Of a stretch of 64,000 bases of DNA, positions 1 to 11,910 are shown one piece after another. The DNA is from Sphaeroforma sirkka (lineage: Eukaryota; Opisthokonta; Ichthyosporea; Ichthyophonida): contig LUCW03000543.1 in assembly GCA_001586965.3 (NCBI GenBank), forward strand, positions 5,001 through 69,000, given 5' to 3'. Within the stretch, counting starts at the first letter, position 1; every line of letters starts with the position of its first letter. The position numbers were made by a program, and so were the translations under genes. The notes under the pieces are model-generated. The model did not search any database and was not told the DNA's origin. It saw only the letters and a program-made list of their open reading frames with translations.

Positions 1-739
1 ATTTCATATTGTTAGCCGCGCTGTTAGGTAAATGATCTGTTGGTGTTACCCAAACTAGTGTTGAGCTTTAAGAATCCCAACTTGATTACAATGGTGGTGC
101 TACCTGTTCGATAGAATACTTATGATGTATCCGATATCGAATTGTGGTCAAAACCAAGTAACACTTAATAAAGAGTGTCAAGTCTGAAATAAGTAAACTC
201 AGTCAGAAGTGCCATTGGGAATCGCGCACCTGCTATATTTATTAATCACGATCCTATGTGAAGCGAGACTTTCTCTACCATCGGGTTATGTGAAAATACC
301 CGTCTCTATGGTTTCGTATGAGTCATCACTTCTATCTTATTAAATTCTCTATTCCACTAATTGGTCCGGTCCTCTGGTCCCGTCCTAAATTCCTCTCTCA
401 GGTCCGGTCCTCAAGTCCGGTCCTAAATCTCCGCCTAGGGTACTTTGTCCAGCGCCTTGTGTGAATGCCAATATTATTTGCATTACCACTGAGCCATGAC
501 TTTGCATGATTAGTGTTCTATACATGTCCACACGCGGTGTGTCAGCTAGTGTGTATGTGTTATGTATGTTGCGTTTCTGCTATAATAACTTAATCAAAAT
601 AAATGTATTCTGTTTTATAGTATAATAATAATTGTGTGTGTTGCTCTGTTTGATTGAGAATCTACCGAGAGTGTGAGTATATGCAAATATCCTATGTACT
701 CAATAATATATGTAAATATACTATGTACTCAATAATATA
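1..739. other. AT-rich spacer without a recognisable gene
   Basis: I see no coding region here. A run of GGTCCGGTCC-like blocks lies around 361-425 and a short direct repeat (ATGTACTCAATAATATATGT) occurs twice near 695-741, just before the LTR that follows. Confidence 0.5.
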
Positions 740-1341
740 TGTAAACTTCGATGGAAATTACTAGGTTTCAAACTATATTAAACTAAAATACAATTTAGTC
801 AGTTAGGATTTAGCAGTGGTAGCTTGTGTAAGAATGATCGGGACTGCCTCTTGTTAAGAGCCTAAATATCCTCGATCACACAGGGCGTACCTCTAGCTGT
901 TCTTTATTGAATAATTTTCACTAGAAGTACTAAGTGTTCATGACCACTTGCCTAATTTGTAAATAGACATAATAACGTAAGTCACGTTAATACATTAGCT
1001 GATATAAATAAAGTTCCATCTGAAGAAAAGTTATAAAAAAAGAAAAAAAAGACTTATTGATTTTGGAGATTGGCGGGAGGACCAAAATCTATAAGTAGTA
1101 GTTCGGAGATTATAAAATTTAGTTTATAATATCCTACATCTACTAATGTCTCAAATAGGTCCAAGTAGATGAGTCATACCAAATACTCAGGCTATTGGAA
1201 CCATCAAAGTGAATTTAGAACACTTTGGAAATATTGGAAAAAAGAGCTTGTACTAAATTATTTAAAATACAAATAAAAAAACCAATGTATTATCTCAATT
1301 GATCTTGATATTTTAGACTGACCGGAGGCCGTATTTCTACA
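740..1341 (-). mobile_element. LTR-A copy (solo LTR, minus orientation)
   Basis: Read on the minus strand, the segment starts TGTAGAAATACGG and ends GTTTACA, the TG...CA ends of an LTR. It is nearly identical over its whole length to the copies near 48.2, 50.3 and 52.6 kb, apart from small changes and poly-A length, so the family was active recently. I found no matching target duplication at its two ends. Confidence 0.8.
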
Positions 1342-1860
1342 GTCCTCCCACGGTAACACCACCGCACGGTAGTCAACTTTCAACCCATCGTCAAGCCACA
1401 CCACGTTTTTGTCCAACCCTGATCACCTTCACACTGTTTCGTAAATTGTTTGTGTTATACTCGTCAGTGCATAGCAAAAAAAAAATGTAACTTTTTGCTG
1501 TCCCTAGCACAATGATATGCATTGCAATACACACAATTACATAGCGTCTTCTCAGCATAGGAACAATAGCCTTGGCTTCTGGATATCTTATAATCTGTGT
1601 CACCTCTCTGACACCTAAAATGGATTTATACTATTGTATTGACGTCGGCACCATGTAAAAAACTGTATGCGTAAAATCTTCGGAGTAAAAATCAAATGCT
1701 TGTTGATGAACACTTGTGTCCATAGCAGAATTTTTAGTTGCACTATAACAGTTGCCCGTCATGTGTGTCATACATTGTCTATACTTTATGCTTGCAACTA
1801 CGTCACCTAGTGCGGTACGTACATCTTTGATCAACAGTGGCCTCTCTACCCAGGCTTGTA
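1342..1860. other. Unidentified segment between two inverted LTR-A copies
   Basis: About 520 bp lie between an LTR-A in minus and one in plus orientation. The minus strand is open for about 90 codons over 1631-1860, but I recognise no domain. It could be internal DNA of a rearranged LTR-A element or flanking DNA trapped between two insertions. Confidence 0.35.
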
Positions 1861-2452
1861 TGTAGAAATACGGCCTCCGGTCAGTATAAAATATCCAAAT
1901 CAAATGAGATAACGCATTGGTATTTAAAATTATTTAATACAAGTTCTTTTTCCAATATTTCCAAAGTGTTCAAAATTCACTTTGATGGCTCCAATAGTCT
2001 GAGTATTTGGTATGACTTATTTACTTGGACCTATTTGAGACGATAGTAGATGTAGGATATTATAACCTACATTTTATAATCTCTGAACTACTACTTATAG
2101 GTTTTGGTCTTACCGCCAATCTCCAACATTCGATGAATCTTTTTCGTTTTTTAGCTTTCCTTCAGATTTAACTTTATTTATATTAGTCAATGTATTAACT
2201 TGACTTACGTTCTTATGTCTATCTACAGATTAGACATGTGGTCATGAACACTGAGTACTTCTAGTAAAAATTATTCAACAAAGAAAGCTAGAGATACGTC
2301 CTGTGTGATTGAAGATATTGAGGCTCTTACCAAGAGGCAGTCCCGATCATTCTTACAAAAGCTACCACTGCTGAATCCTAACTGACTTAAATTGTTGTAT
2401 CTCAGTTTATATAACATAGTTTAGAACATAGAAATATCCATCGAAGTTTACA
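1861..2452 (+). mobile_element. LTR-A copy, diverged (solo LTR)
   Basis: Starts TGTAGAAATACGG and ends GAAGTTTACA. It aligns end to end with the 48.2-kb copy but has more substitutions than the others, so it is older. It lies in opposite orientation to the LTR-A at 740-1341. Confidence 0.75.
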
Positions 2453-2709
2453 TAGCCGTATTGTTAGTATTATTGTAGAAAGCATTCGCACTATAAAAAT
2501 ATTTAAGTATGTCATTGTTTACACCATGAAACATCATGTGATGTCAATATTTCAATCATAATGGGTATTTAAGTGCTTTAATGTGTTGCAACGTTCTCTA
2601 CTACTATGTGTGTAAAAGAGAACGTAGTAGAATGCTTAGTTTGCTGAGATATACATGTTTGTATATGTGACATATGTTGGCTATTATATGTCTCCGTGAG
2701 TTTACGGTC

Positions 2710-2711
<2 letters not shown>

Positions 2712-2794
<83 letters not shown>

Positions 2795-3059
2795 TGATAC
2801 ATTATGTGCGTGTGTGTGTGTGTGTGCGTGTTATGTGTGTGTGTGTGTGTGTGCGTGTGTGTATTATTATTATTATATTATTATATATATGATATATATA
2901 TATTATATATATATTATATATATATTATATATATATATATATTATATATATACGTACGCACGTACGTACGTACGCAACGCAATGCGTACGCAACGTACGC
3001 AACGCACGCACGTACGCATTATGCATGTATGTATACGCATGTATATATATATATATATA

Positions 3060-3104
<45 letters not shown>

Positions 3105-3220
3105 ATTATATTATATTATTATGATGACATGATATGATGATGCGCGCGTGCGCGCGCGTGCGTACGCACGCATGTGCAATATGTATGTATGTAATATAAT
3201 ATTATATATATATATTATAT

Positions 3221-3263
<43 letters not shown>

Positions 3264-3352
3264 TATTATATAAACATATATTATTATACAAATATTGTGT
3301 GTATTGTGTGTGTGTGTGTGTGCGTGCGTGTGCGTGTATGTATGTATGTATG

Positions 3353-3404
<52 letters not shown>

Positions 3405-3448
3405 ATTATTATTACATATGCGCGTGTGTGTGTGTGTGTGTGTGTGTG

Positions 3449-3532
<84 letters not shown>
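2712..3532. repeat. Microsatellite cluster, (TA)n, (TG)n, (CGTA)n
   Basis: Alternating purine-pyrimidine tracts follow one another: (TA)n at about 2712-2790, (TG)n at about 2806-2862, mixed TA/TAT and ACGT-rich blocks up to about 3290, (TA)n at 3358-3400 and (TG)n at 3424-3532. Open frames across the block encode only Tyr-Ile, Cys-Val or similar dipeptides and are not genes. Confidence 0.95.
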
Positions 3533-3535
<3 letters not shown>

Positions 3536-3540
3536 AATTA

Positions 3541-3889
3541 GTTATGTAATGTTTTGTTACACAATGGATGAAGTTACTACGTAAACGAGAAAGCTTGGGT
3601 TTGATTGTTGAAACGACTGCTCGGAATTAATCTGCAGTCGCAACTACATACTGATGAGGTGGCGGCATAATTCTCCTTTGATTCAATACTGGATGGAGTA
3701 CCAAAGCAGAAGTCTATACTACATTAGACCATTTGATTATCTGAGACTCAACTGTCGATTCCCGCGTTGGGTAAGACCATACAGCATATGAAAGGGGTTT
3801 TTAAGCGGAGCGACAACTTAAGGTTGATGACACATGCGCAATACGTTAAGAAGGTTATTTTGCTTTTCGGCTACTAAGCCAAAAATTAG
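3541..3889. other. Spacer without a clear feature
   Basis: No frame stays open and I recognise no repeat here. It may be decayed retroelement DNA, since the flanks on both sides are repeats. Confidence 0.3.
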
Positions 3890-4313
3890 TAAGGAGTATC
3901 GTTAGATAAAGCACAGAACATGATATTTAGTGCTGAAGCTGTGTGCATTTCTTAAACTTTTGCATACATAGCATGTATTTTTATTTTTATTATACATCCA
4001 CACAAGATTTTGCAGGTGTGTGAGTCGGTTGTCATTTGGCACACTCGCCGGCATTTTGAATCTGATAAAAATAGAAGAAAAAATATTTTATTATTGCATC
4101 ATCGAAAAAATTGCAGCACTGGAAAGTCACTAAGTGTCACATAAAAAAGTCTCTAAATTTACTTTATAAACTTTTTTTGTTTGAAAAGTTTGAGAAAGGA
4201 ATTGAATATCGTATTTAGCGATTTTAATTGGGCAGTTAAAAAATGTACCCGTAAATCTGTATGTACATTTAGTGATTTATCCATGTAGGCCATGTACATT
4301 TAGAGTATTTCCT
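3890..4313 (+). repeat. Dispersed repeat E, copy 1
   Basis: This segment matches, in reverse complement, 22213-22646 over its whole length, with scattered substitutions and indels. It contains short inverted copies of the motif GTCACTAAATGTACAT, which look like the ends of a small fold-back element. No protein is encoded. Confidence 0.65.
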
Positions 4314-4319
4314 CGAAAT

Positions 4320-5110
4320 TTTTCGTATAGGGGTTGACTCGTCTTATGGCATTGATACAGTCTGGACGGATACGGACCATACGATTGAGAGGGGTATTCG
4401 TGAGAGCCGATTTAGTACAAGGTCTGTCAATACATCATTCAAGTGCAATCCGGGTCTGGTGTAGGTACCTGTATGTAAGGAGGCTGCTGCCCGTTATCAG
4501 GAAGATTAGAGCCGGATATGATCAACCAGACGTACACGACAAGTTGCAGAACAAGTTTCTGAAACATGTGCAGAGGCTATGGTGATTAACCATTCAAGGC
4601 ATGAGCAAGCCAATCGTGGGGTACAGTAACATCCGACGCCGGGAGTCGTTGAACAACAGATGCGGAATCGTTGAACAACGGTTGCGGGATGATGAACACA
4701 ATTTGGATCAAATGTAAAACATGCTTAAGAACAAACCTATGATAAAAAAATGGTTTCACCCTTTAACGAGTATGACCACAAGATACCCAGGGACTATGGC
4801 GGTTGCATCAACGAAAGAAAACATATTTATACCACATATGATGGATGCCGCGTCGGGGTGTTACATTCTTCAGGCAACGCCAACGGTTTGGCCCGTGGAA
4901 ATTTCTATGGTGACATTTTCGACACTCAAATTCGCAATACCGTTGTTCTCTGTTCCAGCCGAGATTCTTGATCCCAGCGCATCAGCTTCCCGGCGACTTA
5001 TCTTACGTAGAGGGAAAGCCAAAGACTTACCATAGCCCCCTGTACTCATTCTGTGAACGTACAGCTGCCACCGGCACCGCTTCAGTTGCACCACCAGGGC
5101 CATCCACTGT
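4320..5110 (+). pseudogene. Ty3/gypsy integrase relic
   Basis: Around 4721-4960 the plus strand reads a protein related to the integrase core of element D: the phrase WFHPLTSMTTRYPG and then DAASGCYILQAT parallel GFHPMINITAKYPW and DIATGYSILRAT in that element. Upstream codons look like the zinc-binding part of the integrase. The copy is broken in several places and old. No LTRs were found next to it. Confidence 0.55.
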
Positions 5111-5449
5111 GACGAAAACTCAGACTGAATGACAGTACGACAAAGTTGCTGACCCCAAGTTCGAATCTCGCTCAGGAATTTAAAAAATAAAACTGTCTGA
5201 CTTAAGCTACTAGTAAATAATCGAGCGTCTTCATTGGTTAATTTGAATGTATGCTACTACCATCTTGAAATAAATAAGAACATCTCTAAGGCCGGAGACG
5301 CACCACATACATGTCGTGACTATGCACGTAGGCGCAATGTAGAGCAAGTTGTATCGTTCATTTATGGCTGAACTGGCTTTCGCATATTCATCCGTGATGT
5401 GCTCAAAGGCTGCCATACATGCTAAGAGTTTGCTTCCAAACCCTCCAGA
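5111..5449. other. Spacer, nothing recognised
   Basis: I found no coding signal. The string AAGTTCGAATCTC near 5157 resembles a tRNA T-loop, but no cloverleaf can be built around it. Confidence 0.3.
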
Positions 5450-7640
5450 GAGCGTGGGCTGCAGCAGAAACTAATCCGCTCGCAAGTTCCTTTCGGTCAC
5501 ATGCATTTTGACTTTGTAGATGTACCGGAGGCCCCCGCCGGTAAAGGCATGGCCCTTCTATATTGATTTGTTTGCGTTTTCAAATATATATGGCTAGATT
5601 ATTTTGTTTGCATTGCAATATCTGCCTTTACGTTTAAACGTATTCTAGTATTAAAAATATAACGTTTGAACGTTGCTACGTTTATAGTATACGTTTACAT
5701 TTCCCCAGCCAGCAGCTTGGAAATTTTAATGTTGGCTTATTGTTGTCTTGTATGAGTTGTAAAGCAAAAGGTTATTAGTGCGACCTCCACAAATCCCGCA
5801 TCAGGCATCCCCCGTAGGTGACACCCCTCCTTCACCTCCAACGCCACCCACAACTTTGTCGCCAGTTTCTACCGACATTTCACCTACACGGACTCCATCG
5901 TCCAGTACAGAGTTTATATCTCCCACAACTTCACAGTCTCACTCTGCTCCATCAGCAACTGCTTTCTTGCCAGATAGACCGTCTCCCGACTCATCTTCTG
6001 ATAGTCACCGAGCGCCGGCAACGACCAAACTCTGAATATCGCCGAAACATTCACGATCATATTAAAACCCACCTTGAAAGAAGCACACGATACGGCATTG
6101 TCCTCTCATATTCCTAAACATCCATCGTCTCCTACACTTCGCGGTTTCCTCCTTGACGCTCGTCCAAATAGTGACAGTGCCTCTGATACTAAGCTTCTCA
6201 TAGACATGCGTTTCACACGCAAACAACTCCACCAGATGGGTGCGTACGGCACAGCCAACAATCAACATGCCGCTGCCGGGTCTGGAGGAAACTTCCATCC
6301 TTCAGGTGAGATCAGTCCTTTCCCTCCCACCTCCACAGGGGAGACACCGCCACAACATCCCCTCTGTCTCTAGCTCTAGCCAACCACTCATCTGCCATGA
6401 CTTACCCACCCAATGTTTCCGACCAGTCCGCTTCGTGTCAACTGCCAGCTTCATGTACACTGGTCTACCGACATTGAAAACACGGGTTTAACCCCTACAC
6501 ATGCTATCCGGCAACCGTCTGGCCGTCATAGCACGTCCCAACAGGAGTTGACACTTCAGGCTAAACACCATCACGCCTTATTTCATGTCCGACGAGCTCG
6601 CCGATAAAACAAGGCCGATATACTACTTATTCGTGCAGTTCTCCAACATGCACGTACTGAAACTAAAAAAACTGCTTCGTTCCGTACAGAAACTCACGTC
6701 CGTGGTCGACTACTTCACGAAAAAGACCAACGCCCTCACTCTTCCTATTCACACTTCAGTTGCTCGCCCTCCATGTCACAGTCATACTACACAGCAAACC
6801 ATCTACTGTCCATCGCATATATAGTGCGTGCGATGCAGTCCAACATCAGCCTCTTGCCCCACAAACAATCCGTCAAGCCTTCCATGGCCTTGGTGTGAAT
6901 ATCTGGGGCACAGCTATCACTAGTGAACTTGACAGTCTCTAGAAAAATGGCACTTACAACCTCTTGCGACTTGATGTGGTCCCTGATGATAGACGGTTTA
7001 GTCGACAAATACAAAGCACGTGTGTGCTAGGAGATCTAGTCACACGCAGGGCATCAGCTATGGCAAGACATACGTAGCAACTTGCTCTCATAACACTTTC
7101 CGCTCGATCTTAGATGTACATGGATAGTGTTTACCTATATGTGGGCTTGATGAACGCATCTATATGCGCCCACCAAAGGGCTCGGGAGTGGTTGGTATAC
7201 CGGATGATTCTATCCTAGCCTTCAACAAATACCACTACAGCTTGAAACAGTCAGCTCGCTTGTGGCACTCCATCATCAAAAAGCACCTCCTCACCATGGA
7301 ATTCTGCCAATGTGATTTGAATCATGGTTCGGTATCGTTTAACTTTACGTGGACGAACTGACCACATGTGGTAAACCACAACAGGAGATATATACGTTCA
7401 AGACACTTCTTGCATCTACATTCAGCTGCAGGGACATGGGTAACCAAATTAGCATTTCGTTGTCCGCGTCCGTACCCCGAACACTTCTATCAGTTAAGTC
7501 CAGGATATTTACATTGCGGATGCCCTAGCTATTGATCGCAGTAAACCAGGATTGTTTACCAAGCATAAAACTACGGCCAAACAGCGGAGACTCAACAAGG
7601 TTTATCCCAGCATCAACCAAGGAGAGAATCTAAACTCAGA
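5450..7640 (+). pseudogene. Ty1/copia relic (linker and reverse transcriptase parts)
   Basis: The best evidence is 7150-7350, which reads IYMRPPKGSG and later YSLKQSARLWHSIIKKHL; this matches the copia reverse transcriptase block of the type IYMxxPxGF...SLYGLKQAxRxW. About 130 bp upstream, VDKYKARV matches the copia KARLVA block. The Pro/Ser/Thr-rich stretch at 5778-6035 sits where copia polyproteins have a low-complexity linker between integrase and RT. The element is broken in many places and old. Its right end runs into the left arm of the 7.5-kb palindrome. Confidence 0.6.
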
Positions 7641-8248
7641 GAGAGAGACAGAAAAAAATTAGATGGAATTATCTCGGAACCGAAATGCCGGGAGTATGAA
7701 ATCATCAATATAGAATATCTCTGATGGGCATAAAGGCATCCCTAACTATCGGAGAAGTACAATCTTAGAGCATAAGGCCAAATATTACAATGGAAGCCAC
7801 AATCGTTGAGGACGTGGTGACGCTGCCTTTGGATTGGATCGTAGAATAAGTGAGAACCTTTTTCACCTTAAGAGGTGTTTTTTAATGGCTCAATAATTAC
7901 GAGTCCAATGAATATAAAAGCAGGGACTCGAATCAAATAAATGACAACTATTCACTTAAAACTTAAAACACTTCGAGATACTTTAATATCTGAAAACAAT
8001 ACTAGCCACATTCGATATGCAATCCGCACATAATATACTCACACAAAGCCCAATAACAATACTTCACCAGAACACTAGTCTCCACCATCCCTATCAATAC
8101 AGATAACTAATTGGGACGCTGCAGTATCTGTAGTATCCAGGGACCAGATTATCAGAAAACCCTATCCTAAACCCAAACCCCAGGATTATCAAATACTGAG
8201 TTTTGGATCTAGGATCCAATATTTCTGATGATAGAGCGATCAGAAATA
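7529..8248 (+). repeat. Left arm of large inverted repeat
   Basis: About 720 bp are repeated in reverse complement at 10646-11364 with only a few differences. The arm contains the end of the copia relic, its flank, and the first ~120 bp of an LTR-B. Confidence 0.85.
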
Positions 8249-8448
8249 GAAGCGAGATTACCTGGACTCCCGCGTGTAAGAGAAACACTTAAGTAAATAT
8301 TGAGTCTAGTGTAGAAAATACTATACACAAATAAAGACTCAAAGCGAGTCCTTCAGCGAAGGACTTTACCTAACTGTAGGATTCGCACTTGAGAAGGGGT
8401 CTATTGTTTCTTCTGGTCGTATCTTATAAGTTACTCTCAAACTCTACA
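8129..8448 (+). mobile_element. LTR-B copy (plus)
   Basis: Starts TGTAGTATCC, ends ACTCTACA. It shares the internal block GAGAAACACTYAAGT and the GAGTCTAGTG block with the LTRs of the 13-17 kb array and the copy at 20.2 kb. Its right end is separated by only 21 bp from an LTR-B in opposite orientation. Confidence 0.75.
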
Positions 8449-8469
8449 TTTTTGACAATTTCCTTACCA

Positions 8470-9296
8470 TGTAGAGTATGGAGAGTAGCTGATAGATACG
8501 AGACAATAGGATACAATAGACCTCGTTTTAAGTACGATTGTCTCAGCTAGGAAAAGTCCTTAGTCTGAGAGGATCGAACTGAGTTATTATTCGTGTTTAC
8601 ACTAGACTCAGAATTGCTTGAGTGTTTCTCTCACACGCGGAGTCCCGGTATAGCTTACCTGTTTTACCGCTAATATTTCTGATGACTCTAATATCAGAAA
8701 TAATCCAATGTTAGAGTACAATGTAGTAGACTTTAAATAAAATGCAAATGTATATCTTCATTTCTGACCTCACCTTTGGTTTTATACCTAAGGTGTTTGT
8801 GCTAGTGTTCAGCCGCTTGGGCTGGCCAGGGTAAAAACTCATATGGTCAGTATGAGAAAGCTTATGCATAACACTTTAACACTTCGATGCTTTTCTAATT
8901 CAACTTCTCTGCAACTAAATTTCACGCTGATCACATGATGCCTTTCCGCATAGGTTGTGACTCACATAGAACCGCAGCTATTATTAGAATGTTGCGGTTG
9001 ACAGGCTTAATCCACTCTCGGGAATCGGTCGAGAAACTTAATCTGCTCTCGGAAGTCGGTTAAGGGATAACTCAAACTCTTGAGAGTAATTTGAGCAACT
9101 TGATTAGCCCTGGGGAGTGAGCTAGCTCTGATGACTTAGCTCTCGGGAGTGAGCTGACTCTGATGACTTCCATAAATCAAAGATGGTTTCTTGCTGTAAA
9201 ATCTGGCCTGAGACCTGTAGTCTCTCATCCAATCCTAATTCCAAAACTCAGTAGATTTGGATTGGCTTTTTGATAATTTGGTCCCTAGATGCTACA
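8470..9296 (-). mobile_element. LTR-B copy (minus), split by a nested LTR-C
   Basis: On the minus strand the copy starts at 9296 (TGTAGCATCTAGGG) and ends at 8470 (CTCTACA). A 519-bp LTR-C with a 5-bp target duplication interrupts it. Without the nested piece it is about 300 bp long, normal for the family. Confidence 0.75.
8709..9227 (+). mobile_element. LTR-C solo LTR, nested in LTR-B
   Basis: Begins TGTTAGAG, ends GTCTCTCA, and is flanked by the direct repeat TCCAA (8704-8708 and 9228-9232), so both boundaries are exact. The middle (CTAGTGTTCAGCCGCTTGGG) is shared with the second LTR-C at 11457. Because it interrupts an LTR-B, it is younger than that LTR. Strand is arbitrary, chosen to match the second copy. 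Confidence 0.85.
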
Positions 9297-10645
9297 ACCA
9301 CGGTAAGTCAATAATAGGAAAAGGAACCTAATAAGCTTAAGTTAACACAGGTTACAATACATTTACGAAGGGACGAGAAGTTGAACCGGAAGGCTCAACC
9401 ATTCAGGGCTGACAACTCAACAGGTTAAGAAGCAAGCAAGACGAGGAAAGGAAGAAAAAAAGAGGTACTTCTTATAGGAAACCAGCAAGCTTGACACACC
9501 AGGTAGCGCAAGAGTTTTATTTGTAATAAGAAACTCAACAAAGTGGGTTGTTTTGGTGTTATAAGTGAACCAAATGAACTTGCGTAGACAAGAAGTATAC
9601 CCAAAGGTAGACTCGCCAAGGATATCCTGAGCATACAACCACGAGACCTATATCTGACTTATATCTGTGGGAACAATATCAATTTTGGTGAGTGAAAATT
9701 TAAGAGAGTGTTATTGCGATAACCTCTTTTCTGGATTTTATGTTGGGGTGTTAAAACCGACCAACACCATAGAGAAAAGTGTACATATCAATTGTCACCT
9801 TGATAATTATCCCTAGAACAAGACCTGAAGTATAGTTCCACATCCCAGTTCTTATATTGAGTACTTAAAAGTATAGATTCAACATATTTGTGAGTGTACA
9901 ATGGACAGTGGAGAGAGAACTACGTTATATTACCAGTAGAGCAACCACTCTCAACACATAAATAGTACACATTAAGTGCAATGCAGAGCACAGAGCTCTA
10001 GTGACGAACACAGAAACAATCGAGCATAGCTGTAGAAGTGCATATACATTTCGACTAAGAATGTGAAAAGCACACGCATCGTTGAACAGTCTCGTATACA
10101 ACTGCAGCACAATTGACATATGCAACAATACAGAGGTGATCACATAAGACACAAAGAGATCACAGGAATGTAAGTCAAGTAAACCCAAACAATAAGAAGA
10201 AGAAAAAGGGCCGCAAGCACACAATTGCTAATAGACATCGAATAACATAAATCAGTAAATTGGCAAATACAACCACAAATCTGAACCGTACCAGTACCAA
10301 TAGACATCAGATAGGGTACTAAGAGGAAAAAGGCTAAAACATCTACACTCCATAGAGGCTTCCTTGTCAAAGCGGGTACTGAGATCTACACTCCATAGGT
10401 ATCTCTTTACAACAAAGCATTCAAGAATCACAGAATACATATCAAAGCATCACCAATAGTGGTAGTAGAATAGGCATATCAAGTACAAGAATACCCAACC
10501 AAAGTGTCAAGGGACGTATGAATAGCAACAGAGAAACCACTCAAGCAAAACCCTGCTACAACACAACCACAACGGGTGATCCGATCAACAATCAGGCTAC
10601 TGCACACATAACATTGTGAACCTATACACACACAATTGTGATTCT
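9297..10645. mobile_element. Non-coding internal region of an LTR-B element
   Basis: No coding frame is convincing. Phrases such as ATCGAGCATAGCTGTAGA recur in the internal region downstream of the LTR-B at 20.2 kb (near 21785), so the two regions look like the same non-coding internal DNA, perhaps of a large non-autonomous derivative. Confidence 0.45.
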
Positions 10646-11364
10646 TATTTCTGATCACTCTATCATCAGAAATATTGGATCCTAGATCCAAAACTCAGTA
10701 TTTGATAATCCTGGGGTTTGGGTTTAGGATAGGGTTTTCTGATAATCTGGTCCCTGGATACTACAGATACTGCAGCGTCCCAATTAGTTCTCTGTATTGA
10801 TAGGGATGGTGGAGACTAGTGTTGTGGTGAAGTATTGTTATTGGGCTTTGTGTGAGTATATTATGTGCGGATTGCATATCGAATGTGGCTAGTATTGTTT
10901 TCAGATATTAAAGTATCTCGAAGTGTTTTAAGTTTTAAGTGAATAGTTGTCATTTATTTGATTCAAGTCCCTGCTTTTATATTCATTGGACTCGTAATTA
11001 TTGAGCCATTAAAAAACACCTCTTAAGGTGAAAAAGGTTCTCACTTATTCTACGATCCAATCCAAAGGCAGCGTCACCACGTCCTCAACGATTGTGGCTT
11101 CCATTGTAATATTTGGCCTTATGCTCTTAGATTGTACTTCTCCGATAGTTAGGGATGCCTTTATGCCCATCAGAGATATTCTTTATTGATGATTCCATAC
11201 TCCCGGCATTTCGGTTCCGAGATAATTTCATCTAAAATATTTATGTGTCCCTCTCTGAGTTTAGATTCTCTCCTTGGTTGATGCTGTGATAAATCTTGTT
11301 GAGTCTCCGCTGTTTGGCCATAGTTTTATGCTTGGTAAACAATCCTGGTTTACTGCGATCAATA
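10646..11364 (-). repeat. Right arm of large inverted repeat
   Basis: Reverse complement of 7529-8248. It includes a partial LTR-B in minus orientation (10646-10765, edge GGATACTACA) followed by the same flanking DNA found to the left of the LTR-B at 8129. Confidence 0.85.
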
Positions 11365-11456
11365 AATTGTGATCATACACACGCATACAATTGTGAACAG
11401 TTGTGATTCTACACACATATGTTGACCTTGCACACGGACATTGAACACACATCGAG

Positions 11457-11910
11457 TGTTAGCGTGCGGTGTAGGGGACTAATAGTAAAGTGCTAGTGTA
11501 TCTAAAGTATGGTGCATTCGAAATGAATTTATTTATGATCGCACCCTCAGTTATATACTGATGGTGTTTGTAATTCGAAATGAATTTATTTATGATCGCA
11601 CCCTCAGTTATATACTGATGGTGTTTGTACTAGTGTTCAACCACTTGGGTTGGCCAGGGTAAAATATCATATGATCAGTATGAGAAACCTTATGCAGAAC
11701 ACTTTAGCACTTGGATATATTTTCTGGAAATAAACATATCATATTATCTGTTACTACACTCAGTCTCGGACCTCGGCTCTCGGCTAGCCGGTGGCCCGTA
11801 TTCTATAAATAGAATAATATGAGAAGAAGTCTCAAATTACTCGTACGTTCTCTCGGGCTGACGACGCAAAACGTTATTAACATATATAGAAATACTACTG
11901 TAGTCTCTCA
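11457..11910 (+). mobile_element. LTR-C solo LTR, second copy
   Basis: Begins TGTTAGCG, ends GTCTCTCA, and is flanked by a perfect 5-bp target duplication TCGAG (11452-11456 and 11911-11915). Inside, a 63-bp block (GAAATGAATTTATTTATGAT...) is tandemly duplicated. The right third is also present, reversed, at 43488-43632, within a larger duplicated segment. Confidence 0.85.

Noticed and set aside
740-1341. LTR-A as a DNA transposon with 600-bp terminal inverted repeats
   Set aside because: Single copies have TG...CA ends and 4-bp duplications and are inserted alone, and one is followed by a gag-like frame, which fits an LTR. The inverted pairs are better explained by rearrangement, though a DIRS-like layout is not fully excluded.
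2578-3549. Several overlapping open frames rich in Tyr-Ile or Cys-Val dipeptides
   Set aside because: They are translations of (TA)n and (TG)n microsatellites. The same holds for frames near 33.8 and 59.7-60.0 kb.
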